A stretch of 15,385 bases of DNA from NCBI GenBank assembly GCA_004562975.1, contig SFQP01000078.1:1-15385 (forward strand), in the 5' to 3' direction. The notes beneath the pieces are model-generated. The model was not told the origin of the DNA, did not search any database, and saw nothing but the letters and a program-made list of their open reading frames with translations. The position numbers and the translations under genes were made by a program. Source of the DNA: a bacterium (GTDB lineage Bacteria; Bacteroidota; Bacteroidia; Bacteroidales; Bacteroidaceae). Of the stretch, positions 5,663-13,670 are shown one piece after another (within the stretch, counting starts at the first letter, position 1; each line of letters starts with the position of its first letter).

Positions 5663-6409
5663 TCAGTGATGGTTTTCGTTGGCCAGGTACATCTCGATGG
5701 CGGCAGTCATGGACCGTGCCTCGGGGGTGGGGGCGGAGAGGTCGCAGCGCAGGCCGGCATCTTCTATGGCCTTTTTGGTGGCGGGACCGAAGCAGGCCAG
5801 ACGGGTGGAACCCTGGTCGAAGGAGGGGAAGTTCTTCAGCAGTGATTCCACTCCGGCGGGGGTGAAGAGCACCACCATGTCGAAATCGAAGGGCTCGTTG
5901 GCCGGGAATTCGTTGCTCACCGTGCGGTACATCACACACTCTTTGTGGTTCAGCTTCTTGGCATCGAGCATCTGTGCCACGTCGTCGTTGTGAACGTCAG
6001 AGAGGGGTACGAGGTACTTTTCCGCTTTATGTTTGGCCATGACGGTAACCAGTTCGGGCCATTTTCCTGTGCTGCCGAAGAAGACCTTGCGCTTGCGGTA
6101 CTGGATGTACTTCTGGATGTACAGGGCTACCGTTTCGGAGATGCCGAAGTATTTCATGTCTTCGGGAAGGGTGACGCGCAGTTCCTTACATAGGGTGAAG
6201 AAGAAATCAATGGCGTGTCGCGAATTGAAAACAATGGCCGAGTAGTCGAGTATCTGTATCTTCTGCTGACGGAACTCGCGGGCGGATAAACCTTCTATCT
6301 TGATGAAAGGATGAAAGGTGAAATTGACCTTTTCTTTGGCTTCAATTTCAAAATACGGGGACTTTTCGGAAGTAGGTTTCGGCTGCGAAACAAGAATCTT
6401 CTTGATCAT
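5663..6409 (-). CDS. hemD: Uroporphyrinogen-III synthase family protein
   Basis: HemD closes and inverts ring D of hydroxymethylbilane to make uroporphyrinogen III, the branch point to haem, sirohaem and corrins. The product has 248 residues, the usual length. The family is weakly conserved; supporting signs are an N-terminal KKILVSQPKP strand, DYSAIVFNSRHAIDFFF near 55-71 (the 'F(T/N)S..AV' motif), a linker back into the first domain, and DMVVLFTPAGVESLL (about 177-191) with LACFGPATKKAIEDAGL (about 204-220), which matches the second-domain 'I.G..T..A....G' pattern. It follows the DUF4271 gene by 49 bp. Neither hemC nor hemB is nearby, so haem-pathway context is limited. The call rests on motifs and remembered synteny. 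Confidence 0.85.
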   Translation of the reverse strand: MIKKILVSQPKPTSEKSPYFEIEAKEKVNFTFHPFIKIEGLSAREFRQQKIQILDYSAIVFNSRHAIDFFFTLCKELRVTLPEDMKYFGISETVALYIQKYIQYRKRKVFFGSTGKWPELVTVMAKHKAEKYLVPLSDVHNDDVAQMLDAKKLNHKECVMYRTVSNEFPANEPFDFDMVVLFTPAGVESLLKNFPSFDQGSTRLACFGPATKKAIEDAGLRCDLSAPTPEARSMTAAIEMYLANENHH

Positions 6410-6458
6410 TACTACTTTGTAAACTTCGGCGTGAGACGGACTGGCCGCTCTGGTTAAA

Positions 6459-7379
6459 CTAGTTAATTGTCAATAAAAAGTTGTTGGCGTAAATCAATGC
6501 GCGGAAGAGAATAAGCAACGGCATGATTTCGAGCGTGCAAAAGTACAAAAAAAGATGAACCATGGAGTGGAAGCTCAAATCGAAGTAAACCACGAGCAAG
6601 GCCACGGGAAACAGGGCCAAACCCAAGCCCAACACGCAGAGCAAATGGGCTTCGTTCCAATCCCTACGCTGGCGGTGGCTGAAAAACACAGAGTTGACAA
6701 ACGAATATGCCGCCATCTTGAATAAATAGTAGAGGCAGCAGATGCCTACGCCCGTGCCCAAAATCTGGTAGGGCGACACTTGGTTGAACACTTCCGTCTG
6801 GTATTCCTGCGTAAAGTCGAAAAAGAGTATGCCCAGCACGAAGCACGTCTGGAAAATGAGGAACAGCTGTCCGCGCAGTTCATTCTGCGTTTGCTCCACG
6901 AAGAGGCTGGCGTGGTGGCGCGTATGGAAAAAGTCCTTTACCTGGCTGTGAAGGAAATGACGCGAACGCGAGATGACCCAGACAACGAGGAAGAAACTCA
7001 CCATGAGGGAGATGGTGACGAAGTTGTCCGTCTTGAACTGGTAGGGCACGGGGTCGCCCGCCATACCCGTGGGCTGGAAGCTCGTGACCTTGCCCTGGAT
7101 GCCCGACACGCTGTCCAGCTGTTGGGCCAGTCCAGATTTTTCGATGTGTACCAGCCCCTCGGCCCAATAGTCCTGCTCCAGCATCGTCGGCACGATGGTG
7201 AGCGGCTCGCCGAAAGGCAGGGGCATGAGCAGGGAAGGGTCGGGCGGAATGGTATCGGCCGAAGCAATGTGGCGGAGGGCAGGTCCGGAAAGTGAGTCCG
7301 CCGGGGCGGTGAATGCGTTGGCGGAAACGGTTTCACCCGGCTCCGGAGTGGCAACGTGTTGGATGGTGTCTTGCGTCAT
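6459..7379 (-). CDS. DUF4271 family multi-pass membrane protein
   Basis: The 306-residue product starts with a soluble, proline- and acid-rich region of about 115 residues. Hydrophobic segments follow at about 120-137, 171-189, 205-222, 244-266 and 271-295, so five transmembrane helices are likely. The region FFHTRHHASLFVEQTQNELRGQ between helices 1 and 2, and the pattern of helices, resemble the DUF4271 family of Bacteroidota, whose function I do not know. In this phylum it is commonly found next to hemD, as here, hinting at a link to haem metabolism, the membrane or just shared transcription. I chose the ATG at 7379 over an in-frame GTG at 7430 because the upstream residues look non-coding. 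The gap to the LOG gene is 131 bp. Confidence 0.82.
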   Translation of the reverse strand: MTQDTIQHVATPEPGETVSANAFTAPADSLSGPALRHIASADTIPPDPSLLMPLPFGEPLTIVPTMLEQDYWAEGLVHIEKSGLAQQLDSVSGIQGKVTSFQPTGMAGDPVPYQFKTDNFVTISLMVSFFLVVWVISRSRHFLHSQVKDFFHTRHHASLFVEQTQNELRGQLFLIFQTCFVLGILFFDFTQEYQTEVFNQVSPYQILGTGVGICCLYYLFKMAAYSFVNSVFFSHRQRRDWNEAHLLCVLGLGLALFPVALLVVYFDLSFHSMVHLFLYFCTLEIMPLLILFRALIYANNFLLTIN

Positions 7380-7446
7380 GATGGGTGAATGAAAAGGTAA
7401 AAGTCCCGACTGTTCTGGGCCGAAGCACACATATTATATTATATTT

Positions 7447-7480
7447 GGAGCACACCCTATATGGAGTGCGCTGCTGCTCC
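7447..7480. other. Stem-loop between the LOG and DUF4271 genes
   Basis: GGAGCA (7447-7452) pairs with TGCTCC (7475-7480). An inner stem, CAC-A-CC with GG-A-GTG, closes on a CTATAT loop at about 7451-7468. The two stems overlap slightly, so only one may form at a time. A run of TATAAT-like A/T bases follows on the minus-strand side, without a T-run. It may be an RNA processing or pause site. Weak evidence. Confidence 0.3.
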
Positions 7481-7510
7481 CAAGCTATTCCACTCTTGCG
7501 TTTTGTGGCG

Positions 7511-8086
7511 TTACAAAGCGGCGAATTTGCGTACCGAAGCGTCCCACAACGGGGTGGTCAGGGCCAATTGGATAGCCTCTTCCGGCGTGGCGGCCACGCT
7601 CCAGATGGCCGTGTGCTGCGGTCGCATGAAACATTCGTCGGCAGCGCGTTGCAGTTGGGCCAGCAGGGCATCGTAGTAGCCGTTGGTGTTGAGGATAATG
7701 ATGGGTTTGAGATAAAGGCCCAGCTGTTTCCACGTGATGATTTCGAGCAGTTCCTCGAGTGTTCCCACGCCGCCGGCCAAGGCGATGCAGGCATCGCTCT
7801 TCTCCGCCATCAGCTCCTTGCGGCGGTGCATATCGGGCGTGACGAGCAGCTCCGTCATGCCACGGTGCTGCCAGCCTTGGTCAATCATGAACTGGGGGAT
7901 GACACCGATGGCCTTTCCGCCTGCTGCGAGGCAGGCATCGGTACAGGCACCCATCAGTCCGGTGCGGCCGGCACCGTTGACCAGCGTGTGGTTTCCCGAA
8001 GCAATCAGGCGGCCCAAAGTGCGTGCCGCCTCCAAATAGACGGCAGGCACTTGGCCGCTCGATGCGCTATATACAGTAAACGTCAT
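7511..8086 (-). CDS. LOG family nucleoside monophosphate phosphoribohydrolase
   Basis: LOG-family (TIGR00730) enzymes cut the base from nucleoside 5'-monophosphates; the plant and some bacterial members release active cytokinins. The 191-residue length fits. Visible motifs are VYSASSG near the N-terminus, LVNGAGRTGLMGA (35-47) for phosphate binding, MHRRKELMAEKSDA (86-99) with the catalytic Arg region, and AGGVGTLEELLEIITW (104-119). The last is the PGGxGTxxE signature with alanine in place of the usual proline, while the glycine, threonine and glutamate residues are kept, so activity is plausible. It begins 39 bp after metK and shares its direction. The real bacterial substrate is unknown; nucleotide salvage or clean-up is a reasonable guess. 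Confidence 0.9.
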   Translation of the reverse strand: MTFTVYSASSGQVPAVYLEAARTLGRLIASGNHTLVNGAGRTGLMGACTDACLAAGGKAIGVIPQFMIDQGWQHRGMTELLVTPDMHRRKELMAEKSDACIALAGGVGTLEELLEIITWKQLGLYLKPIIILNTNGYYDALLAQLQRAADECFMRPQHTAIWSVAATPEEAIQLALTTPLWDASVRKFAAL

Positions 8087-8125
8087 GATCAGTTCTTCCG
8101 TTGTTTGGAGAAGAAAGGGTGGGCT

Positions 8126-9365
8126 TTAAGCCAGTCCGAACTCCTTCTTGATCATTTCAACCTTGTTCAGCTTTTCCCAGGTGAACAGTTCGACGCTCAC
8201 CTTCTTGTCCGGTTGTCCCATGCTGTGGAATGTTTTCACCACGGTTCGGGGCTCTCGTCCCATGTGGCCGTAGCTTGCCGTTTCCTCGTAGATCGGGTGG
8301 CGCAGTTCCAATTCCCTTTCGATGGCTGCCGGACGGAGGTCGAAGAGCTGGCCGATGCGTTGGGCAATCTCGCCGTCCGTCATCTGCACATGGCTGCGTC
8401 CGTAGGTGTCAACGTAGATGGAGATGGGTTGGGCCACTCCGATGGCGTAGCTGAGCTGCACCAGCATCTCGTCGGCCACGCCGGCAGCTACCATGTTCTT
8501 GGCAATATATCGTGCCGCGTAGGCTGCCGAACGGTCCACCTTCGACGGGTCTTTCCCCGAGAAAGCTCCGCCTCCGTGCGCGCCCTTTCCGCCGTAAGTG
8601 TCGACGATGATTTTGCGCCCTGTCAGTCCCGTGTCGCCGTGGGGGCCGCCGATGACGAACTTGCCCGTGGGGTTCACAAAATACCGGATGTTCCCTTTCT
8701 TGAAAAGCTCCTTTATTTCGGGCGTGTTCACCCTTTCCTCAATGACGCGCGGGATGAGGATTTCCTTTACGTCCTTTTCGATTTGCGCCAGCATCATTTC
8801 GTCGGCCTTTTCCTGCGAGCCGGCTTCTGCGGCGGTGATGAATTCATCGTGCTGTGTGGACACGACAATTGTGTCGATGCGCAAGGCCACGTTGTTGTCG
8901 TCGTATTCCACGGTGACCTGGCTCTTCGAGTCCGGTCGGAGGTAAGTCATCACCTTCCCTTCGCGGCGGATTTCCGCCAGCACGTAGACGATGTCGTGCG
9001 CCAGTGCCAGAGGCAGCGGCATGAAAGTGTCCGTTTCGTTGTTGGCATATCCGAACATCATGCCCTGGTCGCCGGCCCCCTGGGCCATGGGGTCGGTTGG
9101 GTCTTTGCGGTCCACGCCCCGGTTGATGTCGTTGCTTTGTTCGTGAATGGCACTGAAGATGCCGCAGCTTTCCGCTTCAAACTTGTAGTCGGCTTTGGTC
9201 TTCGCCGGCCACCACAACTTGTCCCGTGGTGACGAGCGTTTCGCAGGCCACCTTCGATTGCGGGTCGAAAGCCAGGAGTTGGTCAAGCACGGCGTCGGAA
9301 ATCTGGTCCGCCACCTTGTCGGGGTGTCCTTCAGACACCGATTCGGATGTAAATAAGTATCCCAT
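8126..9365 (-). pseudogene. metK: S-adenosylmethionine synthetase, interrupted by an internal deletion and frameshift
   Basis: MetK makes S-adenosylmethionine from methionine and ATP and is normally essential. From the ATG at 9365, [20 protein letters not shown] and [15 protein letters not shown] read perfectly. After GAA at 9203-9201 the frame then runs to a TGA at 9177-9179. The rest of MetK continues in another frame from about 9200: [81 protein letters not shown] and a normal C-terminus at 8126. Homologues as I recall them have about 22 residues (V-KTKAYVD...GY) between GE and TKADY; here one base stands in their place. A loss of about 65 bp would explain both the gap and the shift: adding it back gives 1305 bp, exactly 435 codons. 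The ancestral segment probably carried two ACCAAAGCC-like copies (both encode TKA), so slippage or a mis-joined assembly is likely. Confidence 0.9.
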
Positions 9366-9381
9366 GATAAATTGAATTGAT

Positions 9382-9417
9382 AAAAAATGAGCCTGCTTCC
9401 GCAGAGCGAAAACAGGC
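9382..9417 (-). terminator. Terminator-like hairpin in the metK leader (possible attenuator)
   Basis: Read toward metK, GCCTG and CAGGC (9413-9417 and 9391-9395) close a stem extended inside by TT/AA and CGC/GCG around an AGA loop. TCA and then six T (9387-9382) follow, ending 16 bases before the metK ATG at 9365. There is no T-run on the other strand, so the polarity is toward metK. The position within a leader and not after a gene suggests regulated read-through. Confidence 0.5.
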
Positions 9418-9612
9418 AGAGTGGGATTCGGCTTTTGGTATGTCTGATGCCTTCACAGTGCGGAGCACCTGGATGAACGGGTTCTCGGCACGTGCGAGTT
9501 TTAGCATTGTTTTTGAGAGGTTGCAAGCAGCCAAATCTGTCCTCTGTAGCGTTTTCGGCGGCGAAGTTACGAATAAAAGCTTCATCAATCCGAAAAGATA
9601 GGGGAAAAATGC

Positions 9613-9620
9613 TACTTTTG
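9613..9620 (+). promoter_or_regulatory. -7 box for the GNAT-parE transcript
   Basis: TACTTTTG is an exact TAnnTTTG match, giving a start of transcription near 9627 and a leader of about 42 bases before the ATG at 9669. No convincing TTTG is seen at -33. It rules out the upstream in-frame starts at 9492 and 9609. The divergent metK promoter must lie in the same 303-bp gap; TAACTTCG on the minus strand (9569-9562) is a weak candidate. Confidence 0.6.
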
Positions 9621-9668
9621 CACGCTAACCAAAGAAAAATAAACATTTTTTCTCAAATTCTCGGCCCT

Positions 9669-10805
9669 ATGTCCGTTGAAATAAAAAGAGTTACCACCAG
9701 ATCGGATTTGAAACGCTTCATCCGTTTCAACTACGAGTTCTATAAAGACAACAAATACTCCGTCCCCGACCTGTACGACGATATGCTGCACACTTTCTCG
9801 CCCAAGCGGAATGCAGCTTTCGAGTTCTGTGAGGCCGACTATTTCCTGGCCTATCGCGAGGGCAAGATTGTGGGCCGCGTGGCCGCCATCATCAACCACC
9901 GTGCCAATGAGCAGTGGGACAAGAAGACCGTGCGCTTCGGGTGGATTGACTTCATCGACGACCAGGAAGTGAGCCGCGCCCTGATAGAAACCGTCAAGCA
10001 GTGGGGTAGGGAGCGGGGCATGGACACCATCGAAGGCCCCCTCGGGTTTACCGACATGGATGCCGAGGGAATGCTGATAGAAGGTTTCGACCAGCTGTCC
10101 ACCATGGCCACCATCTACAACTATCCCTATTATCCCGTCCACATGGAGCGGCTCGGGCTGGAGAAAAGTGCCGACTGGGTGGAGATGAAGATTTTCGTGC
10201 CCGACGAAATTCCCGAGAAGCACAAGCGCATTTCCGACATCATAGCCCGCAAGTACAACCTGCACATCCGCAAGCTCACGAGCAAGAAGGAGGTGCGTGA
10301 AAGCGGCATCGGACACCAGATATTCCGCCTAATCAATGATGCCTACGCCCCCTTGTTCAACTTCTCGCGCATGACGGAGCGGCAGATTGACCAATACGTT
10401 AATATGTATGTACCCGTGCTTGACCTGCGCATGGTCAGCATCGTGGAGAACGAGCAGAACGAAATCGTGGCCGTCGGCATCTCCATGGCCTCCCTTTCGG
10501 AAGCATTGCAGAAAGCCAAAGGCCGGCTGTTCCCCTTCGGTTGGTACTATCTGCTCAAGGCACTGCTTTGGAAACGCCCTAAAATGCTCGACCTCCTCCT
10601 TGTCGGCGTGCGTCCCGACTACCAGAACAAAGGCGTGAACGCTTTGCTCTTCACCGACCTCATCCCCGTCTACCAGCAGCTGGGCTTCGAGTACGCTGAG
10701 AGCAACCCCGAGCTCGAACTCAACGAGAAGGTGCAGAACCAGTGGCAGTATTTCAAGACAGAACAACACAAACGCCGCCGCTGCTACAAGGCAGCCATAC
10801 GCTAA
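9669..10805 (+). CDS. GNAT-fold (acyl-CoA N-acyltransferase-like) protein, conserved Bacteroidota type
   Basis: The 378-residue protein is about twice the length of a single GNAT domain. The N-terminal part ([18 protein letters not shown], then [16 protein letters not shown]) resembles a degenerate acetyltransferase fold. The C-terminal part carries [20 protein letters not shown] (about residues 309-328), matching GNAT motif A (R/Q-x-x-G-x-A/G), where the acyl-CoA pyrophosphate binds. A basic tail ([16 protein letters not shown]) ends it. No signal peptide or membrane segment is visible, so it should be cytoplasmic. The substrate is unknown. The ATG at 9669 was chosen from the promoter at 9613-9620. 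The gap to parE is 49 bp without an obvious promoter, so the two are probably co-transcribed. Confidence 0.75.
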   Translation: MSVEIKRVTTRSDLKRFIRFNYEFYKDNKYSVPDLYDDMLHTFSPKRNAAFEFCEADYFLAYREGKIVGRVAAIINHRANEQWDKKTVRFGWIDFIDDQEVSRALIETVKQWGRERGMDTIEGPLGFTDMDAEGMLIEGFDQLSTMATIYNYPYYPVHMERLGLEKSADWVEMKIFVPDEIPEKHKRISDIIARKYNLHIRKLTSKKEVRESGIGHQIFRLINDAYAPLFNFSRMTERQIDQYVNMYVPVLDLRMVSIVENEQNEIVAVGISMASLSEALQKAKGRLFPFGWYYLLKALLWKRPKMLDLLLVGVRPDYQNKGVNALLFTDLIPVYQQLGFEYAESNPELELNEKVQNQWQYFKTEQHKRRRCYKAAIR

Positions 10806-10854
10806 GCAAGGGGACGCTTACCACAGTCCCTTGACCCCGTTATCCGCAAGAACC

Positions 10855-12897
10855 ATGTCTGACGAACCCACCCTCATCCCCGCTCCCGAAGTGGTCTATG
10901 ACGAGAGCAAAATCCGCCACCTTGAAGACACGGAACACATCCGCACCCGTCCCGGTATGTACATCGGCCGCCTGGGCGACGGTTCCCATGCCGAGGACGG
11001 CATTTACGTGTTGCTCAAGGAAAGCATCGACAACAGCATCGACGAGTTCAACGAAGGCTACGGCAAGCGCATTGAGGTGAACATCCACGACAACCTCACT
11101 GCCGAAATCCGCGATTACGGGCGCGGCATCCCCTTGGGCGCATTGGTCGATGCCGTGTCGAAGCTCAACACCGGCGGAAAGTACGACACCGCCGTCTTCA
11201 CCGCCTCCGTCGGCATGAACGGCGTGGGCCTCAAGGCCGTCAACGCACTCTCCTCCCGTTTCGTCGCCCGCAGCGTGCGCGACGGGAAAATGCGCGAGGC
11301 CATCTTTGAAAAAGGCGTGCTGGTGAGCGATGAAGAAGGGCCGTGCGAGGAAGAGAACGGCACCTACATCTATTTCGAGCCAGACAAGACCCTCTTTCTC
11401 AACTACCGTTTCCATGGCGAGTTCGTGGAAAATATGCTCCGCAACTACACCTATCTCAACACCGGCCTGGCCATCTTCTACAATGGCCGCCGCATCCTCA
11501 GCCGCAACGGTTTGGAAGACCTCCTGAATGATAATATGACCGCCCCCGGCCTGTACCCCATCATCCACCTTTCCGGTCCCAGCATCGACATTGCCTTCAC
11601 CCACACCTCCCAGTACGGCGAAGAATACTACTCCTTCGTCAACGGGCAGCACACCACCCAGGGCGGCACCCACCAGAGCGCGTTCAAGGAGCACATAGCC
11701 CGCGCCATCAAGGAATACATGGGGAAAAACTACGACGTGCAGGACGTGCGCAACGGCCTCGTGGCCGCCGTCGCCATCCGCGTCATCGAACCCCTCTTCG
11801 AGAGCCAGACCAAAATCAAGCTCGGCTCCCTCACCATGGCTCCCGACAAAGACTCCAACGGTCATCCCTTCCCCCTGTCGGGCGTGAGCGTCAACAAGTT
11901 CGTCGGCGATTTCGTCAAGGAAAACGTGGACAACTACCTGCACAAGCACACCGACGTGGCCGATGTCATCAAGCAGAAGATTGAAGAGAGTGAGAAAGAG
12001 CGCAAGGCCATTGCCGGCGTAACGAAGCTGGCCCGCGAGCGCGCCAAGAAAGCCAACCTGCACAACCGCAAGCTGCGCGACTGCCGCGTCCACCTCAACG
12101 ACCCTGCACCCAGGGCGCGCAAGAAAGACGAGGAGGAAACGCCCGACCCGCGCTGGGAATCCTCCATCTTCATCACCGAGGGCGACTCCGCCAGCGGCTC
12201 CATCACCAAAAGCCGCGATGTCAACACCCAAGCCGTCTTCTCCCTGCGCGGCAAACCCCTCAACTGTTTCGGGCTTACCAAGAAAGTGGTTTACGAGAAT
12301 GAAGAGTTCAACCTCCTCCAAGCCGCCCTCAACATCGAAGACGGCCTCGACGGCCTGCGCTACAACAAGGTCATCGTGGCCACCGATGCCGATGTCGACG
12401 GCATGCACATCCGGCTGCTCATGATCACCTTCTTCCTCCAGTTCTTCCCCGACCTGATAAAGAAAGGTCACGTCTACATCCTCCAGACCCCCCTCTTCCG
12501 CGTGCGCAACAAGAAGAAGAAAGTGCGTGGGGCAGCCAAGTCCCCGTCCAAGCTTGCCGACGACAGTGCCGGCGCGGCCATCCTGAAAAAGAACCGTACC
12601 GGCGAGCGTTCTGAGTTCGAGACCGTCTATTGCTATTCCGAGGAAGAGAAACTCGCCGCCATCGAGCGGCTCAGCCCCGACCCCGAAATCACCCGTTTCA
12701 AAGGACTCGGCGAGATATCCCCCGACGAGTTCAAACACTTCATCGGCCCCGATATGCGGCTGGAACCCGTCACCCTCCACAAGAGCGACAACGTCAATTC
12801 CCTCTTGGAGTACTATATGGGCAAGAACACCATGGAACGCCAAGGCTTCATCATCGACAATCTCGTCGTTGAGGAAGATTTGGCCGAAGAGGAATAA
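10855..12897 (+). CDS. parE: DNA topoisomerase IV subunit B (ParE/GyrB-type ATPase)
   Basis: ParE pairs with ParC to decatenate replicated chromosomes using ATP. The 680-residue product shows the GHKL ATPase motifs: ESIDNSIDE (56-64), DYGRGIP (87-93), GGKYDT (107-112) and [15 protein letters not shown] (119-133). The transducer QTK loop is at 318-320. The TOPRIM motifs are [14 protein letters not shown] (441-454) with GKPLN (466-470) and [10 protein letters not shown] (511-520). [13 protein letters not shown] (614-626) and the NTMERQ ending are typical. Length and the short C-terminus favour ParE over GyrB, though the two are close. Residues about 555-590 (basic, then small and polar) look like an insertion compared with homologues I recall. 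I chose ATG 10855 over an in-frame TTG at 10831 because the eight intervening codons look unlike the family start. Confidence 0.93.
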   Translation: MSDEPTLIPAPEVVYDESKIRHLEDTEHIRTRPGMYIGRLGDGSHAEDGIYVLLKESIDNSIDEFNEGYGKRIEVNIHDNLTAEIRDYGRGIPLGALVDAVSKLNTGGKYDTAVFTASVGMNGVGLKAVNALSSRFVARSVRDGKMREAIFEKGVLVSDEEGPCEEENGTYIYFEPDKTLFLNYRFHGEFVENMLRNYTYLNTGLAIFYNGRRILSRNGLEDLLNDNMTAPGLYPIIHLSGPSIDIAFTHTSQYGEEYYSFVNGQHTTQGGTHQSAFKEHIARAIKEYMGKNYDVQDVRNGLVAAVAIRVIEPLFESQTKIKLGSLTMAPDKDSNGHPFPLSGVSVNKFVGDFVKENVDNYLHKHTDVADVIKQKIEESEKERKAIAGVTKLARERAKKANLHNRKLRDCRVHLNDPAPRARKKDEEETPDPRWESSIFITEGDSASGSITKSRDVNTQAVFSLRGKPLNCFGLTKKVVYENEEFNLLQAALNIEDGLDGLRYNKVIVATDADVDGMHIRLLMITFFLQFFPDLIKKGHVYILQTPLFRVRNKKKKVRGAAKSPSKLADDSAGAAILKKNRTGERSEFETVYCYSEEEKLAAIERLSPDPEITRFKGLGEISPDEFKHFIGPDMRLEPVTLHKSDNVNSLLEYYMGKNTMERQGFIIDNLVVEEDLAEEE

Positions 12898-12990
12898 GTC
12901 CGCCGTGTGTCGCCTTCCCGTCTTCCTGTTCAGGACCGGTAGGCCGTGTTTCTTCTCTCCAAAAACGAACGATTTCGTTAAGCCAAATGA

Positions 12991-13020
12991 GCAGAATTCA
13001 AGCTCGCTTGAATATTCTGC
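12991..13020. repeat. Inverted repeat between parE and coaD
   Basis: GCAGAATTCAAGC (12991-13003) faces GCTTGAATATTCTGC (13006-13020), complementary except for two extra bases, with a two-base loop. A smaller palindrome, AACGAA-CGAT-TTCGTT, lies at 12964-12979. No T-run follows, so a classic terminator is unlikely. Both sit in the coaD leader and could affect message processing or be dispersed palindromes. Confidence 0.45.
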
Positions 13021-13048
13021 CATGGCGAGAAATCGCACTTTTAGAAAA

Positions 13049-13489
13049 ATGAAGACAGCAGTTTTCCCGGGGTCCTTCGACCCCTTCACCGTAGGCCACG
13101 CCAGCATCGTCAAGCGCGGATTGCCCATGTTCGACCGCATCGTTATCGGGGTCGGGGTCAACGACCGGAAGCGTTCCCTCTACACCCCCGAACAACGTGT
13201 CGAAGTCATCCGTCGGCTCTACGCCGCCGAGCCGCGCGTCAAGGTGGTTGCCTACAAAGACCTCACCATTGACCTGGCGCGCCGCGAAGGGGCCGGATTC
13301 ATCCTGCGCGGCCTCCGTTCCGTCAAGGACTTCGAGTACGAGCGCGACATCGCCGCCATGAACCACCGTCTGGGCGGCGTGGAAACCGTCCTCCTGTTCA
13401 CCGAGTCGCAGTACGCCCACATATCCTCCAGCGTGGTGCGCGAACTCATGGCTTATGGCAAAGACGTTTCCGATTTCCTGCCAAGATAA
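13049..13489 (+). CDS. coaD: Phosphopantetheine adenylyltransferase
   Basis: CoaD transfers AMP from ATP to 4'-phosphopantetheine, the penultimate step of coenzyme A synthesis, in the cytoplasm. The 146-residue product shows GSFDPFTVGHASIVKRG (8-24) with the nucleotidyltransferase T/HxGH motif at T14-H17, then R89-G-L-R-S-x-K-D-F-E-Y-E (87-98), the substrate-binding stretch, and ISSSVVREL (125-133), the ATP-binding C-terminal signature. I start it at the ATG at 13049, since MKTAVFPGSF is the canonical N-terminus. Another in-frame ATG at 13022 would only add unrelated residues. The stop TAA at 13487-13489 lies inside the first unit of the ATAATGT array. It follows parE by 151 bp containing small palindromes. 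Confidence 0.95.
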   Translation: MKTAVFPGSFDPFTVGHASIVKRGLPMFDRIVIGVGVNDRKRSLYTPEQRVEVIRRLYAAEPRVKVVAYKDLTIDLARREGAGFILRGLRSVKDFEYERDIAAMNHRLGGVETVLLFTESQYAHISSSVVRELMAYGKDVSDFLPR

Positions 13490-13609
13490 TGTATAATGTA
13501 AAATGTATAATGTATAATGAAGCCTGCGGCCATCATACAGGACGATGCAGAACCGCCGCCACCATCGGCGTAGCCTTCATTATACATTTTACATTATACA
13601 TTATACATT
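13486..13609. repeat. Two ATAATGT heptamer arrays in inverted orientation
   Basis: The left array, 13486-13519, is five ATAATGT-type units, the third being AAAATGT and the last one base short. The right array, 13578-13609, is the same in the opposite direction, also with one variant (TTTTACATT) in the mirrored position. The bases just inside also mirror (AAGCCTGCGGC and, reversed, AAGGCTACGCCG). The unit is therefore an inverted repeat around a 58-bp centre, able to form a long A/T-rich stem. The coaD stop codon lies in the first unit. Confidence 0.8.
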
Positions 13610-13628
13610 AGATGAACGGCGTAGCCCT

Positions 13629-13667
13629 CATTATACATTATACATTATACATTATACATTATACATT
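13629..13667. repeat. Second heptamer array, five CATTATA units plus CATT, next to the protease start
   Basis: A perfect run of the 7-bp unit CATTATA ends three bases before the ATG at 13671. It is preceded by GGCGTAGCCCTCATTATAC, closely matching GGCGTAGCCTTCATTATAC before the right array at 13578, so the module is duplicated. Copy number at such perfect short repeats tends to change by slippage, which would alter spacing in the leader or promoter of the protease gene. Confidence 0.8.
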
Positions 13668-13670
13668 AAC

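Noticed and set aside
7440..7447. TATATTTG promoter box on the plus strand
   Set aside because: No -33 box at the right distance and no plus-strand gene follows.
9193..9203. Programmed frameshift in metK
   Set aside because: No slippery heptamer is visible at the junction and about 22 conserved residues would still be missing after a shift.
7385..9232. Plus-strand open frame of 615 codons
   Set aside because: Antisense to the LOG and metK genes, which carry clear family motifs; no promoter box pair precedes it.
9499..9569. SAM-I riboswitch in front of metK
   Set aside because: Only two short core-like words are present; the GAGGGA and paired helices of the aptamer are not recognisable. Kept only as a leader worth checking.
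10840..13161. Minus-strand open frame of 773 codons
   Set aside because: Covers parE and part of coaD in antisense; composition is typical of a mirror frame.
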